A DNA stretch of 64,000 bases from Simplicispira lacusdiani (GCF_003604195.1 NZ_QXGR01000012.1:58759-122758), one strand, 5' to 3'. Counted from the first letter of the stretch, positions 28,234-36,869 are shown. The notes: generated from the letters alone by a model not told the origin. Numbers and translations: made by a program.

Positions 28234-30761
28234 TGGCGAAAGAGAATTTTTCTAGGGAGGAGTCTCGCCACCCTGAGTATGGATGCATTCTGAAAATCAA
28301 AACGAATGGCCGCTCATTTAGGGGATTGGTGGATTACCAGTCAGAGCGCGGAGCCAATATAGACGGCACCATTACTCAGCTGCCGATTTTTACCAACATG
28401 CTTGGTCGAACCCCTCGGGAACTGAGTAGGGAGATGGCGGTAATTCGACGTCTGCGCCCCGGGCTGAATACGGCGGTGGGTCACTTGCAGATTTGCCCAT
28501 CTCGGGCGCTGAAGACCAAAGAAGAATGGATCGAAGCGGTTCAAACCGCATTTGATGCTCATGGAATACACGATGCGCCATTCGTCTGCTATCTGCACTC
28601 CGAGGGAGATGGAAAAACCAACCACGCGCATCTCCATATTGCATTTTCCCGGATACGGTTTGATGGCTCGGTAATCTTGGATTCTGGCTCGTATCGAAAG
28701 AATGAGATTGCAGCCAGAAGGATAGAAGAGATATTTCAGTTGGGAGTGATTCAGGAACGATCTAGGGAGAAACGCCCGCACGACAGTCGAAAAGCTTTTG
28801 ATTCGCTGCGGCGCGAAGATCGTTTAGTTGGAGAAAGCAAAGAGAAGCCGAGTGGCGGCATGTCTGACAAAAAATCAACGAAATCGAAAGGACCAAAGAG
28901 AGTGGCAACGAAAGAGAATATCGAGAAAATGGCTGCGGCTGTCGAACGGGCAATGCAGCACGCGACAAGCGAGAGTGAGTTCAAAGAGGGCTTGGAGAAC
29001 GATCTAGAAGAGCAGGGCATTGCCCGCCAGGTGACTTTCGCTCGGCGTGGGGCCGAGAACGAGATCTTTGGCTTCTCTTTGACTTCTGATCTCGGCCCTG
29101 GCGGCATTGCCGCCATCAAGGGATCTGAGCTCGGCAGGCATCTGAGCTGGACGATGGTAGCGGCTCAGATCACTGAGAACCAGGACCGTGCGCGCCGTCG
29201 CCGCATGGCCGTGCCCCAGGCCGAGGCGACCGCCGACGGGATCCAAGACGCCGGGCAAGTGCTGGCGGCACCGACCGAAGGCGCAGGCGCCGTGATTGCC
29301 TTGGGCCTGGGCGCGCAGCCCCACGCCGTCGTCAAGGCTACGCGACCGACGCCCGGGGCGAAGCCGCACCTCTTCGTCGTGAAGCCACAGGGCTTCGAAA
29401 TTCCCGGCTTCACCGCCACCAGGGGCGACTGCATCGACGCTGACCAGGGCACATACCTCTGGAAATACTGCAAGGCGGGCTCAGAGGAAGTCGTTTTTTC
29501 TGACACCGGGGATACGTTCCAAATTCACGGTGAGTCTCTAGCCGACCCCTTGGCAGTCGATGCCTTCGTTTTGGCTGCTCGCGCGCGGTTCGGCGCAAGT
29601 CTGACACTGACTCAGGTTCCTGGGGAACCGCCCCATTTCCTGGCGATGCTCCAGGCGTCCGCTGCCGAACGCGGCGTGGAAATCATTGATGGGCGGACAG
29701 GGTTGCCGATTGCTGCGGCGCAGCAGCACAAGGAGCCCGCGCCTGCGTCTGCGCCGGTCCCCGAGAGCGCGCATAGCTTGGATTTTCTCGACGTGCGGCC
29801 AGATCCCGCGCCTTCGACAGGTCCGGCTGCTGCTGCCGGAGTTGGCCAGGGCGAGGTGCCTACGATGCCCGCTCCGGCCGAGCAGCCACAGCCCCGAGGT
29901 GAATCGTTGGTCGTACCCCCTCATGACCTTGGGGCGCGCCGCGAGGCGGCGGCCAAGGTCCTGGCGATGGCCAGTGAGCAGGCCAAGAAGGCGTCCGGCT
30001 CTTCGGGGCCTCGGCTTGGCGTTTTGCCGCGAGAGCAGCAGAAGCTGTCGAGCGAAGAGCTTCGCGCGTTGCTGGCTGAAGCAAATTCGTGGGTTCCCGT
30101 CCAGGAGTGGGCCGAAGCCACCAGGGAACGGCAGCGCCAGGACCGATTGGCCCTTGAGGGGGGTGGACGGCATCCGAGAGATTTGGTGTTCGATGCGGCC
30201 AGTTTGCGTGGAGATCCGCTGGCGATGGCGGCCAGCAAGGCGCAAGAGCGTTTTGCGCATGCCGAGGCTTGCCACGAACTGGCGCGACGTGCCCGGGACG
30301 AACGCTCCAGCGTGCAAAAAGCCATGGAGCTGGTCGGTGGGCGCGGAAAAGAGAGGGAAGAGGAGGTCGCTCGCCTGGAGGGATTGGAGCGTGACGCTCG
30401 GGCCGAGGCAACGCGTGCGCGTGCGGCCTTTTTCGCCCAGGACGACGCGAAGCGAGCCGTGAAGAGCACTACTGAGCTGGCTGAGACTTGTGACGCTGAA
30501 TCGCGGGCGTTGGGCGCGGTGGAGCTGTTGCTGGGGCTGCTGGCCAAGTTCATCAAGGCTCTCACCGGGATGCTGAAGCAGGCCGAGGCACGCGATGCGG
30601 AGCAGGTTCACGAACGGGAGCGGCGCGGGGATCTCCTGCGACATGCCGAGGCTTTGGCGGCAGGGGATCCGGCCGCGATCGAAAGGTACGAACGCGAGCA
30701 AAAGGAGCATCAGGAGCGGTACGAGCGCGAGCAGTTCGGTTTTGAGCGGGGGCGTGGGTGA
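28233..30761 (+). CDS. Relaxase/mobilization nuclease
   Basis: 842 residues starting with GTG. The N-terminal ~200 residues form a MobA/VirD2-type relaxase domain: a candidate catalytic tyrosine Y35 ('GLVDYQSERG'), H84 in 'VGHLQICPSRA', and the metal triad H131-x-H133-x-H135 ('NHAHLHIAFSR'). It would cut one strand at oriT and pilot it into the recipient. A middle region (about 385-500; 'TYLWKYCKAGSEEVVFSDTGDTFQIHG...AVDAFVLAARARFG') resembles the LPD7 accessory domain of mobilization proteins. The C-terminal third is charged and coiled-coil-like. No coupling protein or T4SS accompanies it. Confidence 0.82.
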   Translation: MAKENFSREESRHPEYGCILKIKTNGRSFRGLVDYQSERGANIDGTITQLPIFTNMLGRTPRELSREMAVIRRLRPGLNTAVGHLQICPSRALKTKEEWIEAVQTAFDAHGIHDAPFVCYLHSEGDGKTNHAHLHIAFSRIRFDGSVILDSGSYRKNEIAARRIEEIFQLGVIQERSREKRPHDSRKAFDSLRREDRLVGESKEKPSGGMSDKKSTKSKGPKRVATKENIEKMAAAVERAMQHATSESEFKEGLENDLEEQGIARQVTFARRGAENEIFGFSLTSDLGPGGIAAIKGSELGRHLSWTMVAAQITENQDRARRRRMAVPQAEATADGIQDAGQVLAAPTEGAGAVIALGLGAQPHAVVKATRPTPGAKPHLFVVKPQGFEIPGFTATRGDCIDADQGTYLWKYCKAGSEEVVFSDTGDTFQIHGESLADPLAVDAFVLAARARFGASLTLTQVPGEPPHFLAMLQASAAERGVEIIDGRTGLPIAAAQQHKEPAPASAPVPESAHSLDFLDVRPDPAPSTGPAAAAGVGQGEVPTMPAPAEQPQPRGESLVVPPHDLGARREAAAKVLAMASEQAKKASGSSGPRLGVLPREQQKLSSEELRALLAEANSWVPVQEWAEATRERQRQDRLALEGGGRHPRDLVFDAASLRGDPLAMAASKAQERFAHAEACHELARRARDERSSVQKAMELVGGRGKEREEEVARLEGLERDARAEATRARAAFFAQDDAKRAVKSTTELAETCDAESRALGAVELLLGLLAKFIKALTGMLKQAEARDAEQVHERERRGDLLRHAEALAAGDPAAIERYEREQKEHQERYEREQFGFERGRG

Positions 30762-31065
30762 AGGGGGATTTTGGGCGCCTCCCGGCTGCCGCCGGGACCA
30801 CGCTTTTGCCCTGGCGGGTCGAGCCCTTCGGTCTCGCTCGCCCCAAAGGGGCGCAATCGTTGGCGCGGGAGCGGGGACCAGGGGGAAGGTGCCGTAACAC
30901 CATCCCCCTCGCCCGAAGGCCTTCACCCCCTGGGGCAGCGACTGCGTTGCAGCCGCTATGCGCTTCGCGCTCTCGCCTGCGGCGCCCGTGCTTCGCACGT
31001 TGTGCGTGCCGCTTTCAGCGGCATGGGGCGCTCGGCGCGCGCCGTTGCCCCGCGTGGGTTTTGAC

Positions 31066-31290
31066 CCCTTTGGTTTTCCTCGGTCGCGTCACCGCCGCCT
31101 CTTCGGGGACCGTAGGGCCTGGCTGCTGGGCTCCAGGGTGAAGGCTTTGCCCCAGTCCTCACCCGGTCCCTGCGCTTCGCTCCGGGCTGCGGCTTCCGGG
31201 CTGTCCCTTCCTCCCAGCAGCCAGGCCCTCCTTGTGTCCCACGGCGACGGTGACGCGACTGAGGCAAAGGAAATCAAAAGGAGGTGAACC
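31066..31290. repeat. Long imperfect inverted repeat with 17-bp perfect inner arms
   Basis: agggcctggctgctggg at 31114-31130 is exactly complementary to 31213-31229. The match continues outward imperfectly, including gtcgcgtcaccg at about 31083-31094 against cggtgacgcgac near 31248-31259, giving arms of roughly 60 bases around an 80-base centre. Confidence 0.7.
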
Positions 31291-31381
31291 ACGCGGAATG
31301 CCAACCCAAATTGAACCGGCTCGGGCTCCACAACCAAGGCCCCTCCTGCCCTGCGGGGCAGGCAAAAACCGAATACCAATA

Positions 31382-31411
31382 CCGGCCCGGAGGGGCCACA
31401 ACTGAAGGAGA
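31382..31411 (+). repeat. 30-bp leader repeat, copy 1
   Basis: Identical to 31996-32025; contains a ggcc...ggcc hairpin and the gaaggaga ribosome site of the gene at 31418. Confidence 0.85.
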
Positions 31412-31417
31412 AATGAC

Positions 31418-31987
31418 ATGAAGAACCTCAATCCCGGCGCACTGGACCTGGGTGGCCAGCTCGATGGCCGCACCTTGTTCGTGATGTCGCAGGTGGCAGG
31501 TCTGTGGGCCGAACTTCGTTGGCTCTACGAAACGGCTGAGGCTGATGAATTCCAGCGGCTGCTGCGCAGCCACAACCTGGGGGTCTTTCATCGACAAGAC
31601 ATTGGGCTTCATCTGAGCTTCACGGAGGGCAGTGCGAACCACCCCGCAGAAGCTGACCGCGTGGCCGGGTGCGTGTTTTACATGGTCCCGCCTGTTCACG
31701 ACCTTTTCATGGACACCGCCACCGTTGCTGAGCTCAAGGCCTGGATCAATTCACATGGCCTGGACCAGCTCTTGGAGGCGATTGAAGGGCTTGGCGAAGA
31801 GGCCCTGGCGCAAGTGCGTGAGGCGCTGTTGGCCGACCTGTCTGCCGTGCGGCTGATCCGCTGGGAGGTTTGCCAAGGAATGCGGAAAAGCGGCGACATC
31901 CGGGACGTCGTGACGGTGCGTCTGGCTACGGTGGTGATGGCCTGGGCTCTCGATTGGGGGGAGCAGCGGCGCTCCGGCAAGAAATAG
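31418..31987 (+). CDS. Unknown element protein, paralogue 1
   Basis: 189 residues, no recognised family. It is soluble-looking, rich in L, E and A. A central block ('HNLGVFHRQDIGLHLSFTEG...GCVFYMVPPVHDLFMDTATVAELKAWINSHGLDQLLEAIEGL') aligns with the same region of the next gene product, showing a distant duplication. A good ribosome site precedes the ATG. It heads a run of four genes read in the same direction. No function can be assigned. Confidence 0.65.
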   Translation: MKNLNPGALDLGGQLDGRTLFVMSQVAGLWAELRWLYETAEADEFQRLLRSHNLGVFHRQDIGLHLSFTEGSANHPAEADRVAGCVFYMVPPVHDLFMDTATVAELKAWINSHGLDQLLEAIEGLGEEALAQVREALLADLSAVRLIRWEVCQGMRKSGDIRDVVTVRLATVVMAWALDWGEQRRSGKK

Positions 31988-31995
31988 CAGAACCG

Positions 31996-32025
31996 CCGGC
32001 CCGGAGGGGCCACAACTGAAGGAGA
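31996..32025 (+). repeat. 30-bp leader repeat, copy 2
   Basis: Exact copy of 31382-31411, here supplying the leader and ribosome site of the gene at 32033. Confidence 0.85.
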
Positions 32026-32032
32026 GAGAACC

Positions 32033-32599
32033 ATGACAGAGCAGCAAACGACCGCAGCAACCCGCGCGCAAGAGCAAGCCCAGGCCCTGCTCGCGCAGTT
32101 CAAAACCGACCTCGAAGAGGCCAGCCATGAGGCCCTTCGCGCCTTCATTCAGTTGAACGGTGTAGGGGTTTTTAAGAACCCCGATGGCAGTCTGTACGTC
32201 GAATTTACGAACGGCAATCTCGACGTTTCCGACAGCAGGGACTGCCAGGAAGGGCTGCAGTTCTACACCATGACGCCGTGGAACCGCCTGTTTGATAGTG
32301 ACCGCGCAGACGACACGCTCAAGGCTTTCCGTGAGTTCATGGAGGAGCACGGCCTGGAGGTTACCGCCGCGATCGCCGCGCAGTGGCTCGCGATTGATGC
32401 GCAAGGCGATGAATGCGATGGCGACGACCTGGACGCCCTGCTTGATGGCCTCCGTGAATGGTCTCTCCAGGGTGATGCTTTGGAGGCCCAGCGCCGCGAC
32501 CTGGTTGCGGGGCTGTCGCTGGAGGGGGATGGGGAACAGATCCTTGAGGACCTCGTCATCAAGCTCCAGGACCTCTTCGAGCAGCAAGAGCAGGAGTAA
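32033..32599 (+). CDS. Unknown element protein, paralogue 2
   Basis: 188 residues, acidic, ending in a run of E and Q. The block 'LNGVGVFKNPDGSLYVEFTNGNLDV...EGLQFYTMTPWNRLFDSDRADDTLKAFREFMEEHGLE' corresponds to the core of the previous protein, so the two are diverged paralogues preceded by the same 30-base leader. No signal peptide, membrane segment or known catalytic motif is visible. Confidence 0.65.
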   Translation: MTEQQTTAATRAQEQAQALLAQFKTDLEEASHEALRAFIQLNGVGVFKNPDGSLYVEFTNGNLDVSDSRDCQEGLQFYTMTPWNRLFDSDRADDTLKAFREFMEEHGLEVTAAIAAQWLAIDAQGDECDGDDLDALLDGLREWSLQGDALEAQRRDLVAGLSLEGDGEQILEDLVIKLQDLFEQQEQE

Positions 32600-32603
32600 C
32601 ACG

Positions 32604-32882
32604 ATGCAGGCCCTTCACCACACCCAGGGGTCTGCCGCCATCCAGCGCTTCGCGCTGGATGCGCAGCAGCACCTGCAGCAACGCGTGCGGGCGCAGCTCA
32701 GCCCCGAGGAGCTGATGCGCATCGATGACCTGGCGTTGCCAACGCTCTCGCTGCCGGAGTTGGCCGATGCCATTGAGGCAGAAGCCAGGGAGGCGCTTCC
32801 CAGTGCCTTCCTCGCTGGATACGCTACCGCATGCACTGTTTTGCACGCTCAGTTGTCGGCCGTCGGCCGAGGGCTCTCTTAA
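32604..32882 (+). CDS. Small unknown helical protein
   Basis: 92 residues, starting four bases after the previous stop. It appears fully helical and acidic ('QRFALDAQQHLQQRVRAQLSPEELMRIDDLALPTLSLPELADAIEAEAREALPSAFLAGYATACTVL'). Its tight spacing puts it in the same operon. No family recognised. Confidence 0.55.
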   Translation: MQALHHTQGSAAIQRFALDAQQHLQQRVRAQLSPEELMRIDDLALPTLSLPELADAIEAEAREALPSAFLAGYATACTVLHAQLSAVGRGLS

Positions 32883-32896
32883 TCCAGGAGGCACAC

Positions 32897-33040
32897 ATGG
32901 CTGCCCTTGCGCACATCAGTTTTTTGGCTACGGCGGGTGGCTGGCGGTTTTTGTTCTGGGTCCTCTCGTTCCTCCCCCGAGCTGCGCGCGCTGGCGCGCG
33001 CGGGTGGAGAGAAGGCTGGCGCAACGGCCGCCGCAGCTGA
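32897..33040 (+). CDS. Small hydrophobic-basic protein (47 residues)
   Basis: A consensus aggagg site six bases before the ATG and only 14 bases from the previous stop support a real gene. Residues about 5-28 are hydrophobic with aromatic residues; the tail is strongly basic (R and G rich). It looks like a small membrane-associated peptide. Below the size where composition tests help; function unknown. Confidence 0.45.
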   Translation: MAALAHISFLATAGGWRFLFWVLSFLPRAARAGARGWREGWRNGRRS

Positions 33041-33221
33041 GCGCGGCTATCTCCGACTCAAGCCGGAGATAGCTCGTACCTCTGCGCCGTTCACGGATCC
33101 ATGCGGCGCTGGTGCCGGCTCAACCCGGAACTAGTTCAGCACCAACGAACAGGGCGCAAGCCCAATCCCGGCTCAGTCCGGAACTAGCGACGCACTTTTT
33201 CACGTTCACAAGGAATACAAC
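33041..33221. other. Region with hairpin and three related motifs
   Basis: A 10-bp inverted repeat gctatctccg/cggagatagc (33046-33073) is followed by two copies of ggctca-nn-ccggaactag (near 33117-33135 and 33170-33187); the hairpin's own loop and right arm are a weaker third copy. It forms the leader of the decayed lipoprotein gene. Confidence 0.5.
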
Positions 33222-33678
33222 ATGAAGAAAACCATCCTGATTTCCCGCTTTGCTCTGCTGGCTGTTGTTGCCGCCCTGGCCGCATGCGGCGGCGGCGGTG
33301 GCGCCGATGAGGATGCCACCGCGCCTACCACCCCAGGTATCCCCGTGGCGCCGGGCACGCCCTTTGTCCCCGCGGGCACGCTCACTTCCTACGCTCCTGG
33401 CTCCACCGCGACGCTGGCCCTCGATGCCGTCAACAAATCCATCACGCACTGCGGTTACCCCGCCATGGTGCCCGTTGCCGATCTCTCAGGAGCGGCCAAG
33501 GCCATGCACGTTACGTAGCGCTCAACGGCTTCATTCCGACCCATGACCAGATCCCAGGCGCCGCCGGCTTCACCGGCGCCACGATCTATGACCGTGTGAT
33601 CGCCGCCGGTGGATCGCCAAGACGAGTGCGCGCATCGTGCAGATGGCTGCTTCGATGGTCGATCCGGAAGCACACTGA
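33222..33678 (+). pseudogene. Decayed CAP (SCP/PR1) domain lipoprotein gene
   Basis: Begins as an intact lipoprotein: signal peptide with lipobox 'LAACGGGG', linker, then 'KSITHCGYPAMVPVADLSGAAKAM', the start of a CAP domain. Frame 1 stops at 33516-33518. In another frame from about 33503 the expected continuation is readable ('HARYVALNGFIPTHDQIPGAAGFTGATIYDRVIAAG'), and from 33616 a third frame gives a plausible C-terminus ending at TGA 33676-33678. So the gene carries at least two frameshifts, perhaps with internal deletion. CAP proteins are secreted and of varied function. A terminator-like hairpin follows. Confidence 0.75.
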
Positions 33679-33684
33679 AGACAT

Positions 33685-33715
33685 GAGGCCGGGCGGTGCA
33701 CGGCCTCTTCTTGTC
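33685..33715 (+). terminator. Terminator-like hairpin after the CAP remnant
   Basis: gaggccg/cggcctc stem with a 9-base loop, followed by ttcttgt, seven bases after the old stop codon. Confidence 0.5.
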
Positions 33716-33772
33716 GTTCGGTCAGTCCCTAGGAAAGCTCATCCTTGGCTGCGGGGGGGCGCACTGAGCAGG

Positions 33773-34444
33773 TTACGCGGCAACGGTGAGCAATTTGGCG
33801 TCTACCTTGTCGGTAGCTTCGGCCCACTGGTACATCATCGATTGGCAAATCAAACCATACGCGACCACCAAACCGGGTAGCGGGGCCATGAATGCAAGAC
33901 CGCCGAAGAGATCTACGTTGGTAAGCGCGTTCAGCCCGCCAAAGACGGCAGCCCAGGCAAAGAACGCGGCAATGCCGGTGAGTATGTGCCTGAATATGCC
34001 TCTTACAGAACCAACAAGGCGAGGCAGGCCCATCAGAAACGGGATTGCAGTGATCGCGCTTAGGAAGGGGAAAAACAGCGAGATGAAAAGCATGGCGTTG
34101 AACTCTTTCAGCGTGAGCATGCCTGCTGAGATCACGCCAGGTACCTCATCGTCGTTCAACCGAGTAATCATGGACGAATTGCAGGCAAACAGGCGGTTGG
34201 TTGTCACGTTGAGCGCCTTGGCCATTTCTTCAACACCATCGCGTGTGATCGTTGCCACCTTGATCTCGTGTCCGACACGGAAGTCGGCGCCTGATGCGCC
34301 GGGCCATCGGATGGAAACCTCTCGACCATCGGATCGCTTGATCCAGATGAGGCCATCGCCTACTTCAATAACATTGCCTTGGTGAACGGCGATATCGCTG
34401 TCAAGTATGTCAACGCTGTCGATGGACGTACTGCTGGCTGTCAT
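33773..34444 (-). CDS. Unknown membrane protein
   Basis: 223 residues. The N-terminal ~70 residues are beta-rich and soluble ('HQGNVIEVGDGLIWIKRSDGREVSIRWPG...VGHEIKVATITRDG'), perhaps a small barrel. Three hydrophobic segments follow (about 117-140, 152-172, 178-203). The start at 34444 is set by aggagg eight bases upstream. It faces the CAP remnant and is divergent from the methyltransferase. No family recognised; a defence role is possible by position only. Confidence 0.6.
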   Translation of the reverse strand: MTASSTSIDSVDILDSDIAVHQGNVIEVGDGLIWIKRSDGREVSIRWPGASGADFRVGHEIKVATITRDGVEEMAKALNVTTNRLFACNSSMITRLNDDEVPGVISAGMLTLKEFNAMLFISLFFPFLSAITAIPFLMGLPRLVGSVRGIFRHILTGIAAFFAWAAVFGGLNALTNVDLFGGLAFMAPLPGLVVAYGLICQSMMYQWAEATDKVDAKLLTVAA

Positions 34445-34744
34445 TAAATGGCCCTCCTGGCGCAGGAGCATGTCCGAACATCACGTTTCGCGACTTGTCG
34501 GGCGTCAACGCTCCCCCGTCTAGGTCCCTGTAAAAGCTCACCCTTGAGCATCGATCATGCTTGGCCCCTATCGGCCAGTTGCCATCCTGCGAATTCATGG
34601 GCCAGTTGACTGCTTCAGGCTGGTTGCTGACTTTGAGGCTTTTGCGCTGAGTGACCGCGCCTCGCAAAAGCTGCCATTCGCGTTCGCCAATCGCATCGGT
34701 CCGCGGACATCCGAAACCGGTCAATCAGCAACAGCGCCGTCAAA
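34445..34744. other. Divergent intergenic region before the methyltransferase
   Basis: 300 bp between the divergent membrane protein and methyltransferase genes, presumably with both promoters. No repeat or operator stands out, and no ribosome site is visible before the methyltransferase's TTG. Confidence 0.4.
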
Positions 34745-36514
34745 TTGCGCGAAAGGCCGCTGCCGCAGTTGGAGAGAGTTGTTCGCAGCTTCAAGCGCCA
34801 AGCCACCGGCTTGTCCAAGAGCTCGCGGCCCGAAGCGCGTCGATGGGCGGATCAGATAAGATATGCGAAAAAATGGGCGCTGAGAGCCGCTCTGGCGGCC
34901 GAGTTTGGTGCCCTCAGGCGGAAGTCCATTGATACAAGAAAAGCAGAATTGATGGTGCAGCGCGGAGAGATTCCGGTGATCGATCTGTTCGCCGGACCAG
35001 GAGGGCTGTGCGAAGGGTTTTCGTCTGTCGTGGATGCGACCGGCGCGCGTCGTTTTGCCGTCAAGGTCTCCATCGAGAAGGATCCCGTCGCGCACCGGAC
35101 CCTGCTACTTCGAGCAGTCTTCCGCAAGTTCCGCAAGGGCGAGGTGCCCGCGTGCTACTACGACTACGTTCGCGGCAATATAAGCCGTGAGCAGTTTCTG
35201 GCACATCCTGACATCAAGACCGCCGCAGAGCATGCTGCGAAGGAAGCCCGCTGCGCGGAGCTCGGCGTCATCGCGCCCACAGAGGTCGATGGCTGGATCC
35301 GGGAAGCGCTGGGTAACCAGACTGATTGGGTGCTGATCGGCGGGCCGCCTTGCCAAGCCTACTCGCTGGCCGGCCGCGCCCGGCTGCGCGGCAAGGACGT
35401 GAAGAAATTCGAGGCCGACGCCAAGCACTTTCTCTACATCGAGTACCTGCGGATCATTCAGCAGTTCGCCCCAGCGGTCTTCGTGATGGAGAACGTCAAG
35501 GGGATGCTGAATTCAACCAACTCCGGCAAGCGCATCTTCGAGCAGATCCTCGCCGACCTCAAAGCGCCTAAAGCTGGGCTGAGCTACGAGGTCCGCTCGT
35601 TGGTGGTTCACAAGGCTGAAGGTGAGTTGAATCCCAACGACTACGTGATCGAGGCCGACGACTACGGCATCCCGCAAAGCCGGCATCGGGTGATCCTGTT
35701 CGGCATCCGTTCTGATGTGGCGGCGGCGACGCCTGTGCTCAGGGAGCATCCCGAGTCCTTCCTGCTTCGCAAGCTGACCAAGAAGGTCGGCGTGAGCGCT
35801 GCGTTGGCCGGCCTGCCGGAGCTGCGCAGCCGCTTGTCCAGAGAGCCCGATTCGAAAGAAGCGTGGATCAAGGCCGTGAAAGAGTCTCCGAGCACGTTAG
35901 CAGGCTGGCGCGTGCCGGCGCGCAGTGTCATTGAGACTGCCATGGAGAAGTTTTTCAAGAAAGTTGAACGGCAAACGACCTTCGGTGCACCGTTCGTTGA
36001 AGCAGTGGTTGCGCCTGGTGGATACATGCCTCAGCACTTACAGGACTGGTATCTGGATCCAAAGCTCGGCGGTGTCTTGCAGCATGAGACACGTAGTCAC
36101 ATGCGCTCTGATCTGCATCGCTACATGTTTGCCGCTTGTTTCGCTGCAACGCAAAAGTATCCTCCGGACCTGCGCAACTTTCCGCCCAGGTTGCTGCCCG
36201 ACCATGTAAACGTGGACGAGGCGACGATTCCCTTCAAAGACCGCTTCCGGGTCCAGATGGGCGAGCATCCGTCGTCGACGGTGGTGGCCCACATCAAGAA
36301 GGACGGGCACTACTACATCCACCCAGATCCCGGCCAGTGCCGCAGCCTGACCGTGCGCGAGGCGGCCCGCTTGCAGACCTTCCCGGACAACTACTTCTTT
36401 GAGGGGAACCGGACAGAGCAATACGGCCAGATCGGCAATGCCGTCCCGCCGCTGCTGGCCAAGCAGATTGGTCAGATCATTTCCGACTTCATGGCCTCCC
36501 CGCGCAAGCGGTGA
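34745..36514 (+). CDS. C5-cytosine-specific DNA methyltransferase
   Basis: 589 residues. Motif I 'LFAGPGGLCEGF' (from residue 81) binds SAM; motif IV P-P-C203-Q holds the catalytic cysteine; motif VI 'MENVKGML' (E249); motif VIII 'QSRHRVILFGIR' (311-322); motif IX 'RSLTVREAARLQTFPDNYFF'; motif X 'QIGNAVPPLLAKQI'. The order is that of m5C methyltransferases, but inserts make it longer than Dcm. It would mark self DNA for the convergent restriction-type operon. The TTG start is uncertain: no ribosome site is visible, and an ATG at 34952 would leave only nine residues before the motif I strand. Target sequence cannot be read from the protein. Confidence 0.92.
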   Translation: MRERPLPQLERVVRSFKRQATGLSKSSRPEARRWADQIRYAKKWALRAALAAEFGALRRKSIDTRKAELMVQRGEIPVIDLFAGPGGLCEGFSSVVDATGARRFAVKVSIEKDPVAHRTLLLRAVFRKFRKGEVPACYYDYVRGNISREQFLAHPDIKTAAEHAAKEARCAELGVIAPTEVDGWIREALGNQTDWVLIGGPPCQAYSLAGRARLRGKDVKKFEADAKHFLYIEYLRIIQQFAPAVFVMENVKGMLNSTNSGKRIFEQILADLKAPKAGLSYEVRSLVVHKAEGELNPNDYVIEADDYGIPQSRHRVILFGIRSDVAAATPVLREHPESFLLRKLTKKVGVSAALAGLPELRSRLSREPDSKEAWIKAVKESPSTLAGWRVPARSVIETAMEKFFKKVERQTTFGAPFVEAVVAPGGYMPQHLQDWYLDPKLGGVLQHETRSHMRSDLHRYMFAACFAATQKYPPDLRNFPPRLLPDHVNVDEATIPFKDRFRVQMGEHPSSTVVAHIKKDGHYYIHPDPGQCRSLTVREAARLQTFPDNYFFEGNRTEQYGQIGNAVPPLLAKQIGQIISDFMASPRKR

Positions 36515-36578
36515 CGTTCAGGCGTGGCGCCGGTCAGCCGGCAATTCGGAAGTCGCGTCCTGTGGCTAGGCTCAAGGC

Positions 36579-36869
36579 CTAGTCCCACAGCACGCCGTAG
36601 AGATCCATGGCGCCCTCTGCTGCCGGATCCAAGCCGTACCGCAGGAAGACCTCATAGAGGGCCATACTAGCGTCGCAGAAGTCGTGCGACTGGCACGCAC
36701 GGGGAGCCGTCTCGGCTCGATTGCGTTCAACTACCGCCTGCATCTTCTCCGCGGTCAGGTGGGCATGCAGGCCTTCGCTGAATTCATGTGCAATGGTGTC
36801 GACGAGGGGTTGCTGTGGCAGCTTGGTTATCGAGGTAGATGGCGCGTTATAGCGCGCCGTCCGGTTCAA
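36579..36869 (-). CDS. Small unknown protein coupled to vsr
   Basis: 96 residues if it starts at the TTG (36869) that overlaps the vsr TGA stop by four bases. The part 'VDTIAHEFSEGLHAHLTAEKMQAVVERNRAE...CQSHDFCDASMALYEVFLRYGLDP' reads like real protein, with two cysteines and a histidine in 'CQSHDFC'. I recall similar small proteins but cannot name a family. It is the last minus-strand gene before the convergent methyltransferase. The start codon is inferred; no ribosome site is evident, so translation would depend on coupling. Confidence 0.5.
   Translation of the reverse strand: MNRTARYNAPSTSITKLPQQPLVDTIAHEFSEGLHAHLTAEKMQAVVERNRAETAPRACQSHDFCDASMALYEVFLRYGLDPAAEGAMDLYGVLWD

Larger units (their letters stand above)
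30762..31417. other. Non-coding region with a long inverted repeat
   Basis: 656 bp between the relaxase and the next operon, no convincing gene. The right half contains the 17-bp perfect arms described separately and a 30-base leader element repeated before the second gene of the following operon. Confidence 0.55.

Noticed and set aside
28233..34444. Conjugation (type IV secretion) genes
   Set aside because: No VirB/TraG-type ATPase, coupling protein or pilin is present; only mobilization functions are found.
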